The position numbers and the translations under genes were made by a program. This document shows positions 1 to 13,000 of a DNA stretch of 64,000 nt, piece by piece. Origin of the DNA: Wocania_A spongiicola (GTDB lineage Bacteria > Bacteroidota > Bacteroidia > Flavobacteriales > Flavobacteriaceae); NCBI RefSeq assembly GCF_023502325.1, contig NZ_JAMFLZ010000002.1:434001-498000 (forward strand). The letters run 5' to 3'. How positions within the stretch are numbered: the stretch's first letter is position 1; each line of letters begins with the position of its first letter. The notes beneath the pieces are model-generated. The model searched no databases. It was not told the DNA's origin and saw nothing but the letters and a program-made list of their open reading frames with translations.

Positions 1-3000
1 GTGGACTGGGGTGATGGTAACATTAATTATGGAGTTATTAGTAATATTAGTCATAGATATGCAATATCAGGAACCCATACCGTAAAAATTACAGGAAACT
101 TCCCAAGAATCTATTTTAATAATGATGGAGATAAAAATAAGCTATTAACCGTAGAACAATGGGGTAATATAGAGTGGTCTTCAATGGAATCTGCTTTCCG
201 TGGATGTCAAAATCTTACTATAACTAATGCAACTATTGATACACCAAACCTATCTCATACAACATCTTTAGCATCTATGTTTCATGGTTGTAATGCCTTT
301 AATGGTAATATAGGTAACTGGGATGTCTCTAACATTACATCTATGGAATCTATGTTCCGTAATTGCACTGTTTTTAATCAAGATATAGCTAATTGGAACG
401 TCTCTAATGTTACATCCATGGCTTCTATGTTTAGAGGTTGCGATGTATTTAATTACAGTATTAATAGTTGGAATGTTTCTAATGTTACAACTATGGAAGC
501 GATATTTCGTAATTGTGAAGCTTTTAATCAAGACCTTAACAATTGGGATCTTAGCAATGTTACAAATCTTACGGACGCTTTTAGCTATGCACATAATTTC
601 AACGGAAATATAACTTCATGGAATGTGGGTAATGTAACGACCATGGCAGATATGTTTCTAGAAGCAACGGTTTTTAATGGCGATATTTCATTATGGAATG
701 TTTCTAATGTAACTGACATGTCTGGGATGTTTCATCTTGCAACCCATTTCAACAGCGATATATCGTCCTGGGATGTCGGTAATGTACAGTATATGCAGTC
801 CATGTTTGAAGAAGCTTCTAATTTCAACCAAAACATCAGTAATTGGAATGTGGCTAATGTTATCAATATGAGCGGTATGTTTGATGGTGCTATTAACTTT
901 AATCAAAATTTAGGAAACTGGAATGTAGCAACTGTCACAGATATGTCATTTATGTTTGCTGGTGCAGAAGTTTTCAATCAAGATATATCTGCATGGAACG
1001 TAAATCAGGTAACAAACATGGCTGAAATGTTTCATGAGGCTTATAATTTTGACCAAAACCTAGGGGATTGGTATATTAGTAGTATTGTTGACACTGGAAG
1101 TAATTCAGGTCTAAGGGGCATGTTTAAAAATGTCGGATTGTCACTAGAAAATTATGATGCTACACTCATAGGTTGGAGATTTATGACCAGTTCTATGGGG
1201 TCAAATACCCCATCTAATCTTGTTTTTGATGGAGGTTCAAGTAAGTATTGCATTGCTTCTTCTGCTAAAGCGTGGTTACTAAATAATAAAGGGTGGTCCA
1301 TTACGGATGGAGGGCAACAATGTTCGTTTGATGATGCTTTTATAATGACTATCAATACAGAGAACCCGGGAATTACAAATAATAACTCCATTTCATTATT
1401 TGTTTATGGGGACAAATTAATTGATTGGGGAGATGGTAACATTCAGGCACCATCTGGAATAGGAACTCATACATATGCAACCCCAGGAATATATACCATA
1501 AAAATAATTGGCAATTTTTATTTTAATCAGGATAACAATAGTGACCCTACGGATAGTGCTAAATTTGTAGATATACAGCAATGGGGAAATAACAAATGGA
1601 CTACGATGAATTCGGCTTTTTCAAACTGTGTTAATTTACAAATTACTGCACCAGACACCCCTGACTTGTCTGAGATTAATAATATGGGTGCTGCTTTTTC
1701 GGGGTGTACATCTCTAGGGAATACCGATGTCTTTACTAATTGGGATTTAAGCAATGTAACGAATACGACTTTTATGTTTCTAAATTCTAGTTTTAATGGC
1801 GATATAAGTAATTGGGATGTTTCAAATGTTAGTTATATGGATGGTATGTTTCTAAATGCATCAAACTTTAATCAGGATCTTGGGGATTGGGATATTAGCA
1901 ATTTACGAGACGCCTATAATATTTTTAAGGGTGCAGCTTTGTCTGTTGAAAATTACGACACTATTTTAATCGGTTGGAGTACAGATTCAAGCGGTATAGA
2001 TGGCGATGGTATAGATGATATTCCAGCTAATCGTTATTTGGGAACTATAAGTGCTCAATATTGTGCAGGACTTGATGCACGTACAGCATTAATCAACACT
2101 CATGGATGGAATTTTAACGATGATGGCTTAGATCCAAATTGTTCAGAAGCTTTTGACAATGCTTTTATAATGACCATCAATACAGAGAACTCAGGAATTA
2201 CAGATAATAACTCTATAGATTTATTTGTTTATGGAGAGAAAGTAATAGATTGGGGAGATGGTAATGTAGAAGAAGCAAACAGAACAGGTACACATACCTA
2301 TACAACTCCAGGAATATATACCATAAAAATAATTGGCGATTTTTATTTTAATCAGGATAACGATGGTGACCCTACAGATAGTGCCAAATTTGTAGATATA
2401 CAGCAATGGGGAAATAGCAAATGGACTAGGATGAATTCGGCTTTTTCAAGCTGTGTTAATTTACAGATCACAGCTAGTGATATCCCCAATTTATCTGAAG
2501 TTAATAATATGGGTAGTGCTTTCTCGGGGTGTACATCTCTAGGAAATACAGGTATTTTTGCTAATTGGGATGTAAGCAATGTAACGCGTATGAATTTTAT
2601 GTTTATGAATTCTAGTTTCAATAAAGATATTAGTAATTGGGATGTTTCTAATGTATTAGAAATGGACGGTATGTTTCGAAATGCATCATATTTTAATCAG
2701 GATCTTGGGGATTGGGATATTAGCAATTTGAGGGACGCTTTTAATATTTTTAATGGAACTGCTTTGTCTGTTGAGAATTACGATGCTATTTTAGTGGGTT
2801 GGAGTACAGATTCAAGCGGTATAGATGGCGATGGTATAGATGATATTCCTATAAACCGTTCTCTGGGAACTATAAGTGCTCAATACTGTGCTGGTGCTAG
2901 TGCTAGAGAAGAATTGATAACTACTCACGGATGGTCATTCAATGATCAAGGACAAGCAGATGGTTGCGCTATTCAAGTTTCCCCAAAAGTTTATTTACAA

Positions 3001-3873
3001 GGCGCAAGTTTAAATCCAAATACAGGGGAAGAAAGTTTAATGCGTGATGATTTAAGAGTGGCTAACTATATACCTACGATGTCTCCCTATGGAGATGGAT
3101 TAATAGCAGATGTCTCAGTGTTCACTGTTGTGGGCACTGATGCCATCGTAGATTGGGTTTTTATAGAATTAAGAGATAAGACCAATAACACTCTGGTAAT
3201 TGATAGTCAATCAGCCTTACTGCAACGTGATGGTGATGTGGTAGGAATAGATGGTATTTTACCATTGTTTTTTGACTTACCAGAAGATGATTATCATGTG
3301 GTTGTAAAACACCGTAATCATTTAGGTATTATGAGTGCTAGTGCTATAGCCTTAAGTAGCACAGCTACAACAATAGATTTTACAGATGTAGGCATGAATA
3401 CATATGGTACACATGCCCAGATAGATGTATCGTTTACAGGTGCAGGTCCTATGGCTATGTTGGCAGGAGATGCAGATGGTAATGGTTTTGTTAATATTTC
3501 AGGAACAGGCGATTCAGGAAAGCTATCTACAAAACTATATTCAGAACCAGACAATACAGCGTTTAGTTTAAGTTATACAGGAATAGAAGGTTATTATAAC
3601 GAAGATCTAGATATGGATAGCAAGGTGCTTTACAGTGCAGGAGGCGATTTTACCCAATTGCAAACCATGCTTTATACCCATCCAGGGAACACAGGGTTTA
3701 GTTTGTCATTTTCAGGTTACACCACACAGTTACCAATAGGAGGTACAATATCTAAACTGTTGACAACAAAAGAAGTTGAGAAAACACCAAAAACAATAAC
3801 AGTAGAATATATAGAGATAAACGATAAGTTAGAGAAAGTATCAACGTTTATTAAGTATCCTGTTAAGCATTAA
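1..3873 (+). CDS. Giant BspA-like (DUF285) surface protein, 5' end outside window
   Basis: The frame is open from base 1, so the gene is cut by the window edge and the true start is not visible. The 1290 residues in view hold three blocks that each open with a PKD-like subdomain (WGDG near residues 3, 475 and 750). WGDG is followed by a conserved QWG motif and by 25-residue repeats of the form FNQDIxNWDVSNVTxMxxMF (DUF285/BspA-type leucine-rich repeats); the first block has about eleven. Blocks close with LSxENYDxxLIGW and a conserved YC. From about residue 994 a C-terminal module follows that is shared with the two other giant genes. It carries two acidic loops (GDADGNGFVN and DLDMDSKVLY) resembling duplicated dockerin calcium loops. 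No classical T9SS type A tail is seen. BspA-family proteins are usually adhesins or cell-surface binding proteins; the ligand here is unknown. Confidence 0.9.
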   Translation: MDWGDGNINYGVISNISHRYAISGTHTVKITGNFPRIYFNNDGDKNKLLTVEQWGNIEWSSMESAFRGCQNLTITNATIDTPNLSHTTSLASMFHGCNAFNGNIGNWDVSNITSMESMFRNCTVFNQDIANWNVSNVTSMASMFRGCDVFNYSINSWNVSNVTTMEAIFRNCEAFNQDLNNWDLSNVTNLTDAFSYAHNFNGNITSWNVGNVTTMADMFLEATVFNGDISLWNVSNVTDMSGMFHLATHFNSDISSWDVGNVQYMQSMFEEASNFNQNISNWNVANVINMSGMFDGAINFNQNLGNWNVATVTDMSFMFAGAEVFNQDISAWNVNQVTNMAEMFHEAYNFDQNLGDWYISSIVDTGSNSGLRGMFKNVGLSLENYDATLIGWRFMTSSMGSNTPSNLVFDGGSSKYCIASSAKAWLLNNKGWSITDGGQQCSFDDAFIMTINTENPGITNNNSISLFVYGDKLIDWGDGNIQAPSGIGTHTYATPGIYTIKIIGNFYFNQDNNSDPTDSAKFVDIQQWGNNKWTTMNSAFSNCVNLQITAPDTPDLSEINNMGAAFSGCTSLGNTDVFTNWDLSNVTNTTFMFLNSSFNGDISNWDVSNVSYMDGMFLNASNFNQDLGDWDISNLRDAYNIFKGAALSVENYDTILIGWSTDSSGIDGDGIDDIPANRYLGTISAQYCAGLDARTALINTHGWNFNDDGLDPNCSEAFDNAFIMTINTENSGITDNNSIDLFVYGEKVIDWGDGNVEEANRTGTHTYTTPGIYTIKIIGDFYFNQDNDGDPTDSAKFVDIQQWGNSKWTRMNSAFSSCVNLQITASDIPNLSEVNNMGSAFSGCTSLGNTGIFANWDVSNVTRMNFMFMNSSFNKDISNWDVSNVLEMDGMFRNASYFNQDLGDWDISNLRDAFNIFNGTALSVENYDAILVGWSTDSSGIDGDGIDDIPINRSLGTISAQYCAGASAREELITTHGWSFNDQGQADGCAIQVSPKVYLQGASLNPNTGEESLMRDDLRVANYIPTMSPYGDGLIADVSVFTVVGTDAIVDWVFIELRDKTNNTLVIDSQSALLQRDGDVVGIDGILPLFFDLPEDDYHVVVKHRNHLGIMSASAIALSSTATTIDFTDVGMNTYGTHAQIDVSFTGAGPMAMLAGDADGNGFVNISGTGDSGKLSTKLYSEPDNTAFSLSYTGIEGYYNEDLDMDSKVLYSAGGDFTQLQTMLYTHPGNTGFSLSFSGYTTQLPIGGTISKLLTTKEVEKTPKTITVEYIEINDKLEKVSTFIKYPVKH
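2981..3873 (+). repeat. Shared C-terminal coding module, copy 1
   Basis: This segment aligns without any indel to 12749-13641 (constant offset 9768). Long runs are nearly identical at the nucleotide level, interrupted by patches that differ at many positions (for example around 3210-3300). A more diverged third copy occupies about 25560-26463. The patchy pattern suggests gene conversion rather than simple descent. Confidence 0.85.
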
Positions 3874-3926
3874 TAGGATTTTTTCTGGTAAATCACACAT
3901 AATTTATACTATTTAAAAGCGTATAT

Positions 3927-3961
3927 AAAAGCCTCAAGAAAACTAAACTTGAGTCTTTTTT
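3927..3961 (+). terminator. Rho-independent terminator of the first giant gene
   Basis: The stem GCCTCAAG / CTTGAGTC has one mismatch and a nine-base loop, and is followed by a T run. The preceding 3' UTR and this hairpin are almost the same as those at 13642-13731, so the 3' UTR is part of the duplicated unit. Confidence 0.85.
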
Positions 3962-3993
3962 GAGTAAAACGATTACTAGTAGAAGAATTATTT

Positions 3994-4064
3994 ATAAGTA
4001 CCACTACGTAGTATTTACGTGCTGTCTCTTATTTTTCAAAACTAACACTCAAACTACCTTGCAC
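3994..4064 (+). promoter_or_regulatory. Conserved promoter/regulatory box P1
   Basis: This 71-bp element starts at ATAAGTA, contains the palindrome CTACGTAG, then TATTTACG, then CTCTTATTTT, and ends in TACCTTGCAC, a plausible variant of the Bacteroidota -7 box (TAnnTTTG). It matches P3 (14884-14954) with about three differences and P2 (13773-13843) at the same length. The distance from CTCTTA to TACCTTGC is 29 bp in P1, P2 and P3, and P4 keeps the same spacing. The start codon lies 22 bp downstream, so the leader would be very short. That it is a promoter is inferred from position and conservation. Confidence 0.7.
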
Positions 4065-4086
4065 ATGATTTAAATTTTAAATAATC

Positions 4087-7000
4087 ATGAAAGCAAAAAC
4101 CCCTTTAATTACCCTAGTACTATTCATTCTCTTTTTTAGTCTGCAAAGTGTTAAAGCACAATGTGGTCCGGTACATGATATTGTACAGTCAGGCGCCAAT
4201 GATCGTGATGAGGTCATCGATATAATGGGAAATTCATTTATAGCAACTTGTGATGGAGAAATTGAAGGATTCTCCTTTTGGACTCATGAAGTTTTACAAG
4301 GACAAAATGATGTAACAGTAGAGATGTACAAAAACCCTTTTAGTACTAATCGTGAGTTATTGGCAACCGGAACAAGAAACATCGGTACCCATTCTGCTTC
4401 TAATCAAGGAGTAGAGCAGTATGTTTTATTTAATAACCCTTCAGAAGTGGAATCTGGAACAGAGTATGGGATTCGAATCATAAAAGATAGTCCTAATAGT
4501 CATATAGATATAAAATATGATGATAGGAACCCATATACACAAGGAACTATGTTTATTTTTTCTGATTTTAGAGTACCAAATGCTTGGATACCCAGAGATT
4601 TGAAGTTTCATATACATTATAAAGATGAACCTCCAATAGCTCGTTGTAGAGATCTTACAGTGATATTAGATGCTAATGGTGAGGCAAGTATAAACGCATC
4701 AGAGGTTAACAATGGTTCTACTACTCGAGGTGGCTTTATTATCTATGACGGAAATATTAATTTTGATTGTTCTCACCTTGGAAGTAATAATTTTATTGAT
4801 TTAAGCATTAGTGCTAACGGTCTTACTGATAGTTGTACTGCAACAATAACTGTTATTAGCGGTAACTATGCAGACATTCAATGCAGTGATTATATTGTTG
4901 CTAACGATCCAGGTCAGAGTTTTGCCATTATTCGTCCAGCAGACTTTGATGGGAGTAACATAACCATTAATGATAATGGCTGCCCTAGTGATACATTCAC
5001 AGGTTCATATAGAGCCTCTGGTTTTGGTTTTACATATTTTATAGGTCAACCAAGACAAGTTACTTATACGTATACTAATAATTACGGAGAAGAACAATCG
5101 TGTACCTTTAATGTCATTGTAAATGATACAGAAGCACCTGTACTTGGTGGATGTCCAACAACAGATGTTGTGTTACTAGAAGGCGAAACATTACAAGAAC
5201 CTAGTACTAGTGGCAGTAGTGACAATTATGATGCTAACAGTCAATTGGTTATAGAACGATTAGATGCTGGTCCTGCTTTTGGTACAGTGCCTACTTCAAA
5301 TTTTACAGTACAATATCGTATTGTAGATACTAGCGGAAATAGAAGTAGTATTTGTAGTTATAATGTGGTTATCGACAACGCACCCGTAATTACTTGTTCA
5401 TCACCTTCTGTTATAGTCGATGAAAATACAAGCACATCTGAGTTTACACTAAATGAACTTGCAAATGCTACCAACGATTTATCAGCAACTGCTAATCTTG
5501 CTTTTGGAACAGGAACAGAAGTTCCGGTTGTATTAGATAATAATAGCCCTACAGATCAAATTCTTAATTTACCAACAGGTTTTCATTATCAGTTATTTGA
5601 GTTAATACCACCAACCACAGGAAGTTACACATTCACTTTGTCTGGTAATAATTCGAGTAATTTATTTATTTGGGAAGATAGTTTTAATCCAAACACAGGA
5701 GATTTTGCTTTAAGACCAGGTTATGTTGGGTTTGCAAGTTTTAATGCAAATGGATCGCTAGCTCAAGGAAGTAACAACAATACCTTTAGCTTACAACGAG
5801 GTAAGACCTATTACATGTCTGTGTTAGAAGATGGTGAAAATCTATTTTTTACAGGAACACTAGCTTTTAGTTCAGAATTAATTTATGTAAATGGGCCTTC
5901 TTCAATTACCTTAGATTTAGATTGTTCTGATGCGGGAACTATTATAGCAACTAATAGCGTGTATGCATATGAAGATAATGGGCAAAATACTAGTTGTGTA
6001 CCAAGTATAAATGCTACCGAGAATGTAGCGCCAGAATTTATAGATTGCCCAACAGATATTACTGTTGATATAGATCCAAACAGTGCAGGTGCTATTGTTA
6101 ATTTTGTTATTAGCGCTACTGATAATTGTACAGCGACAGAAGATTTACAAATTTCTCAAACCAGTGGATTGGGTAGTGGAGAATTGTTCCCAACCGGTGA
6201 GACCATCCAAACGTTTACGGTTACAGATGCTAGTGGAAATACAGGTGAGTGTACATTTACAATAACTGTAGAAGATACAGAAGGACCAATAATTAGTTGT
6301 CAAGATGTTACTGTTCCAGAACTCCCAACAACAGATATTGGATATACCATTTTACCTTCAGATTTTGACAATGGCTCTACCGATAATTCTAGTCAATTAA
6401 ATTTTTTAGCAGAGTATGATCAATTTTACGTTAATATAGACAATACAAGTCCTGTACATTCAAACTTATACCATCAATCTTCAATCTTCATGGTGCCATC
6501 TAATGGAGCGTATACGTTTGATTTTGACCTTATCAAAAACGATGGAGGATCAGGAACGTTCGTGTCTCAATTTAGGTATAGTATATGGAATATTCCGCCA
6601 ACAGAAAATGGAGAAGGTCTTATAGTCGATACAACAATTGATATTGCTACAGGTCAAGTTGTAAGTGGAAATACAACCACGACCTTAAGTGCAGGCATAA
6701 AATACTATATGCATATATATGCAGCATCAAGTACAAGTACAACTTTTGAGAATTTAACAGGAATAATGTCTGTAGAGACAAGCATAAGCTCGTCTTTACC
6801 AATGTTTATTGATTGTAGTACTGTAAATATTGATGATGTTACAATTACTGCTGTTGATGGAGTAGGTAATACAGATACTTGTACGGCATCAGTATCAGTA
6901 TCTAATATTAGTTGCCCAATAGAATTAATTATATCACCTACAGCAAACCAGGATTTTCAGTTGCCATTTATGCCATATACAGGTGAAACATATACTGTAG

Positions 7001-10000
7001 ATTGGGGAGATGGAACATCTACAACAGGACATACAGGATATACTAACCATAATTACGCTCTTGCAGAAGAGTATACTATAAAAGTATATGGAAATATTTC
7101 ATATTTCAGATTCTCAGATGTAGATCTAAATGATGCAAATGCTCCAATATTAAAAAGTGTAGTAAGTTGGGGAGATAATGTTTGGGAAACCATGTTAGAG
7201 GCATTTAATGGGTGTAGTAACCTAGAATCTTTGCCAGTCACGCCACCAAACTTGTCTAACGTTACAAATATGAATCATATGTTCGCTAGGGCAAGTATAT
7301 TCAATCAAGATATAAGTAACTGGGATGTATCTAATGTGACTGATATGGAAGGGCTTTTTGCTGCCACAATATTTAATCAACCCTTAAATGGCTGGAATGT
7401 ATCTAATGTAACTACTATGGAAGGAATGTTTTTCTCCGCCACAGAATTTAATCAACCTCTTAATAACTGGAATGTATCTAATGTAATTAACATGACTGGA
7501 ATGTTTTTAGATGCATATGCGTTTAATGGAGATATTACTACTTGGAATACATCAAATTTAGTTAATGCTAATGGTATGTTTGCTACTGCATCATCATTTA
7601 ATCAGAATCTTGGAACTTGGGATATCAGCTCATTAAATAATGCTTTTGCAATGTTTAGTAATACTAGCTTATCAACTACTAATTATGATAATTTATTAAT
7701 AGGTTGGGCAAATTTAGATGCAGGAGAAACGCAGATACCTACAGGTACAGCTTTTGATGCACCTCAGAGTCGCTATTGTAATGGAGAAGCTGCAAGAACC
7801 GAATTAATGAGTACATACGGTTGGGCTATTAGCGATGGTGGCCGAGATCCATTTTGTGGTGTTTCTGAAGAAGAATTATTTATTACCGAATGGAATGCAA
7901 ATGGTAATAGAATTATAGAAATACCTACAAATGGAAATGGTTATAATTATAGTATAGATTGGGGTGACGGTACTTTTAGTTATAATCAAACAGGTAATGT
8001 TTCTCATGAGTATACGTCTACTGGACAATACGATGTGAAAATATATGGAGATTTCCCAAGAATTCATTTTGGAAGCTCAACATCTGCAAATCGAACTAAA
8101 ATAAGAGAAGTTAAACAATGGGGCGCTATAGAGTGGTCTTCAATGGCAGGTGCTTTTTTAGAATGTAGTAATTTAAAAGTTACAGCTACTGACATACCAA
8201 ATTTATCTAATGTTACAAATACGTCATCTATGTTTAAAGATTGTACTTCTTTAACAGAAAATGATATGTTTAATAATTGGGATATGTCTAATGTTTCAAA
8301 CATGAATAATATGTTTGAATCAGCAACTAATCTTGATCAAAACGTTGGTAATTGGGATATTACAAGTTTAGTTACCGCCAATAATATGTTTACAGATACA
8401 GCACTCTCTTATGATAATTATGATGCGCTCTTAATTGGTTGGTCAACACAAGAAGCAGGAGAGGGTTCAATACCAAATAGCGTTTCATTCAATGCCAATG
8501 GCTATACATATTGTAACGGTGAAAATGCTAGATTAAATTTATTGTTTAATAATTTTTGGAACATTTTTGGTGATGGTCCAGATGAGTTTTGTGGTTTAGG
8601 AAGGCCTTTTATTACCGAATGGCAACTTACAGGTGATTTCCAAACTATAGAAATACCAACAACTGGTAGCGGATATGATTATGTAATAGATTGGGGTGAT
8701 GGTAGTGATTTTGCAGATGCTACTGTAGAATATGATCAAACGGGTGATGCTTCTCATCAGTATGACATACCAGGTACATACGTAATTAAAATTTATGGCG
8801 ATTTTCCAAGAATAGATTTCAGTAGTTCTACTGGAGTAAATAAAAGTAAAATAAGAAAAGTTACCCAATGGGGAGATATACAGTGGTCTACTATGCTAAA
8901 TGCTTTTACAGAGTGTAATAATTTAAGTGTAACCGCTTCTGACACGCCAGATTTGTCTAATGTAACCAGCTTACAAGGCATGTTTAATTCATGCACATTT
9001 CTAGTAGGAAATGATTCGTTTAACAATTGGGATGTCTCAAATGTCTCTAATATGATAAACATGTTTAATAATGCAATCTCTTTTAACCAAAATATAGATA
9101 ATTGGGATATCACAAGTTTAGATAATGCTTCTAGTATGTTTGGAGGTGTAACACTTTCAACAGAAAATTACGATGCTTTGTTAATAGGTTGGTCTACTCA
9201 AGAAGCAGGAGAAGGCCCAATACCAAGTAACGTTAATTTCGATGCAGGAAATAGTCGTTATTGTAATGGAGAAATTGAAAGAGCGCGTTTAATAACAAAT
9301 TTTAGTTGGTCTATTAATGATGGTCTACAAGACCCAACATGTGTTAATCCTGAACCCTTTATAACAACTTGGAATACAGATGTTTCCGGAACACCTAACA
9401 CTTCTTCAATTATAATACCAACATTTCCTGGAGAAGTATATAATTATACGGTTCTTTGGGGAGACGGTACCTTAGACGAAGGCTTAACCGATAACGCCAC
9501 TCATGAGTATGCTACACCGGGTGTTTACGAAGTGAAAATTTATGGTGATTTTCCTAGAATTGATTTTAATAGCTCAACATCTGCAAATCGAGCTAAAATA
9601 ATAGAAGTTACTAATTGGGGAATTAATGAATGGACATCTATGGAAAATGCTTTTTCAGGTTGTGATAATTTAATTGTAACCGCTTCAGACGTACCAAATT
9701 TATCTAATGTTTCTAATTTGAGTAACATGTTTTTTCAGTGTTCAAATTTTAACAGCGATATCAATAATTGGGATGTCTCTAATGTTACCAATATGCAAGC
9801 AATGTTTTATGGTTGTACAGACTTTAACCAACCCTTAAATAATTGGAATGTCTCTAATGTAACTAATATGTCTGGAATGTTTATTTTTTCTAGTTCATTT
9901 AATCAACCTATAAACAATTGGGATGTATCTAATGTTACAGATATGAAATTTATGTTTAATAATGCAGTTTCTTTTGATCAAAATCTAGGAGAATGGGATA

Positions 10001-13000
10001 TTACAAGTTTAGATTTTATAAATAGTATGTTCACTGGTGTAACACTCTCTACAGAAAACTATGATGCTTTATTAATAGGATGGGCAACTCAAGAAACAGG
10101 GGAAGGACCAATACCAAGTAATTTAGATTTCGATGGTGGTGATAGCAAATATTGTAATGGAGAAGCTGCAAGAACCGAATTAATGAGCACATACAGTTGG
10201 GGTATTAATGATGATGGTCGCGATTTTATTAGTTGTAATTTTTTACCTTTTATAACAAAATGGATTGTAGAAGATGATCAAAGTATAATTATACCTACTT
10301 CCGGAACTGGCTATAATTATAGTATAGATTGGGGAGATGGTACCATTGAACATAACTTAACAGGTGATGCTTCTCATACATATGCCATTGGAGGGGAATA
10401 TGAAGTGAAAATCTATGGAAACTTCCCAAGAATTTATTTTTGGGAAGTCTCAAGTGTTATTACAAAAGAGCGTATACGAGAGGTTGTACAATGGGGAGAT
10501 ATAGAGTGGGCTTCAATGGAGCAAGCTTTTTCTGGTTGTAATCGTTTAAATGTAACAGCAACAGATATACCAGATTTATCTCAAGTAACTAATGCTCTTG
10601 GAATGTTTAATGGTTGCCATACGCTTATAGGAAATAGCTCATTTAACAATTGGGATGTGTCTAACATTACCAATATGCAAGGTATGTTTGCTGGTGCAGA
10701 ACCATTCAATCAAGATATAGGTAATTGGAATGTATCAAATGTTACCAATATGGCCTTTATGTTTTTTGATGCTTATAATTTTAATCAAGATATAGGTAAT
10801 TGGGATGTCTCTAATGTTACAAACATGGGTAAGATGTTTTATAGTCAATATACTTCTGTTATATTACCATTTGATCAAGATTTAAGTAATTGGGATATTA
10901 CAAGTTTAGAATTTGGAGCAGGAGATATGTTTAGAAATCTTGCATTGTCTACAGAAAACTACGATGCCTTGTTAATAGGTTGGTCTACCCAAGAAGCAGG
11001 AGAAGGACCGATCCCTACAGGTATTACATTTAACCCAGGTCGTAGTCTTTATTGCAATGGCGAAAGTGCAAGAACAGAATTAATGATGACTTATAATTGG
11101 GTTATTAATGATTCTGGACTTAGTCCTATATGTGGTCTTACAGAATCACCATTTACTACCAAATGGACTGCTGATATTAGAGAAACCATAACCATCCCAA
11201 CAATGGGTGATGGTTACAATTACATTGTAGATTGGGGAGATGGCTCATTTGACACAGGCATAATAGGAGATGCTTCTCACGAGTACGACACATTTTATCT
11301 TAATGATGATCTTTCTGACCAACAACGTATAGTAAAAATCTATGGCGATTTTCCTAGAATTGACTTTAGCAATTCTACAGATGAAATTAAAGCCAAAATA
11401 AAAGAAGTTGTACAATGGGGAGATATAGAGTGGACATCTATGGAAACTGCTTTTTCTGGTTGTAGTAATTTAATTGTAACCGCTTCAGACATACCAGATT
11501 TATCTAATGTTACCAATACAGAAGGCATGTTTTCTGGCTGCCAATTGCTTGTAGGAAATGATTCGTTTAACAATTGGGATGTGTCTAATGTTATTAATAT
11601 GGAGAAGATGTTTCTAAACGCATCAAACTTTGATCAGAATCTGGGAGATTGGGATATCACAAGTTTAGTTTCTGGAACTGAAATGTTTAGTGGTGTAACA
11701 CTTTCTACAGAAAATTATGATGCGCTGCTCATAGGATGGTCTACTCAAGAAGCAGGAGAAGGACCAATACCAAGTGATATAAATTTAGTGTTTGATGCTG
11801 GTAATAGTAAATATTGTGAAGGCGTACATGCCAGAAATCTTTTAGTGGCATCAGTATCTAATGGTGGTTATGGATGGACTATTAATGATCTAGGCATAGA
11901 AAACCCAATATGTGGTTTAGGAAATCCTTTTATTACTAAATGGAATGTCGGAGCTAATGAAAGCATAACCATTCCAACTACCGGAACTGGCTACAATTAT
12001 AGTATAGATTGGGGTGATGGAACTATACAAAGTGATTTAACAGGTAATACAAGCCATACCTATGCTACAGCAGATACTTACGAAGTTAAAATATATGGTG
12101 ATTTTCCAAGAATCTATTTTTACTCTTCAGACCAGAGTAATAGAAACAAGTTAGAAACCATAGAGCAATGGGGAGATATTGAGTGGACGTCAATGAATAG
12201 AGCATTTTATGGTTGCGAAAATTTAAAGATTACTAACCCTGATATAGACGAGCCAGATTTATCTAATGTTACAATTATAGAGTCTATGTTCGTTGACTGT
12301 ATAAATTTTGACAGTGATATTAGTAATTGGGATGTATCTAATATTATTTATATGGATCATATGTTTAGTGGTTGTATAAATTTTAATCAACCTTTAAATA
12401 ATTGGGATGTGTCTAATGTTATAGGAATGAGTAACATGTTTTCTGGAGCGACTAGTTTTGATCAAAATCTAGGTGATTGGGATATCACAAATTTACAATA
12501 TGGAGCAGAGATGTTTACTAATGTAACACTTTCTACAGAAAATTATGATGCGCTGCTCATAGGATGGTCTACTCAAGAAGCAGGAGAAGGGCCAATACCA
12601 ACAGATTTAGAATTAAATGCAGGTGGTAGTCAATATTGTTTATCAGAGACAGAGAGAACGCTGTTAATGACACCAATTGTTGATGGTGGTTTTGGGTGGA
12701 CAATCACTGATGGTGATCAAGATACAAATTGTGTTAGAGTTTTATTATCCCCAAAAGTTTATTTACAAGGTGCAAGTTTAAATCCAAATACAGGGGAAGA
12801 AAGTTTAATGCGTGATGATTTAAGAGTGGCTAACTATATACCTACGATGTCTCCCTATGGAGATGGATTAATAGCAGATGCCTCAGTGTTCACTGTTGTG
12901 GGCACTGATGCCATCGTAGATTGGGTTTTTATAGAATTAAGAGATAAGACCAATAACACTCTGGTAATTGATAGTCAATCCGCCCTGTTGCAACGCGACG

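Noticed and set aside
1..3. GTG at base 1 as a start codon of the first giant gene
   Set aside because: The frame begins inside a WGDG block, with no signal peptide before it. The gene simply runs off the window.
268..906. Antisense open frames inside the giant genes (here and at many other repeats such as 8064-9113, 11340-11573, 20148-20474)
   Set aside because: They recur at the same phase of each LRR block and mirror the repeated coding strand, so they are by-products of the repeat codon pattern.
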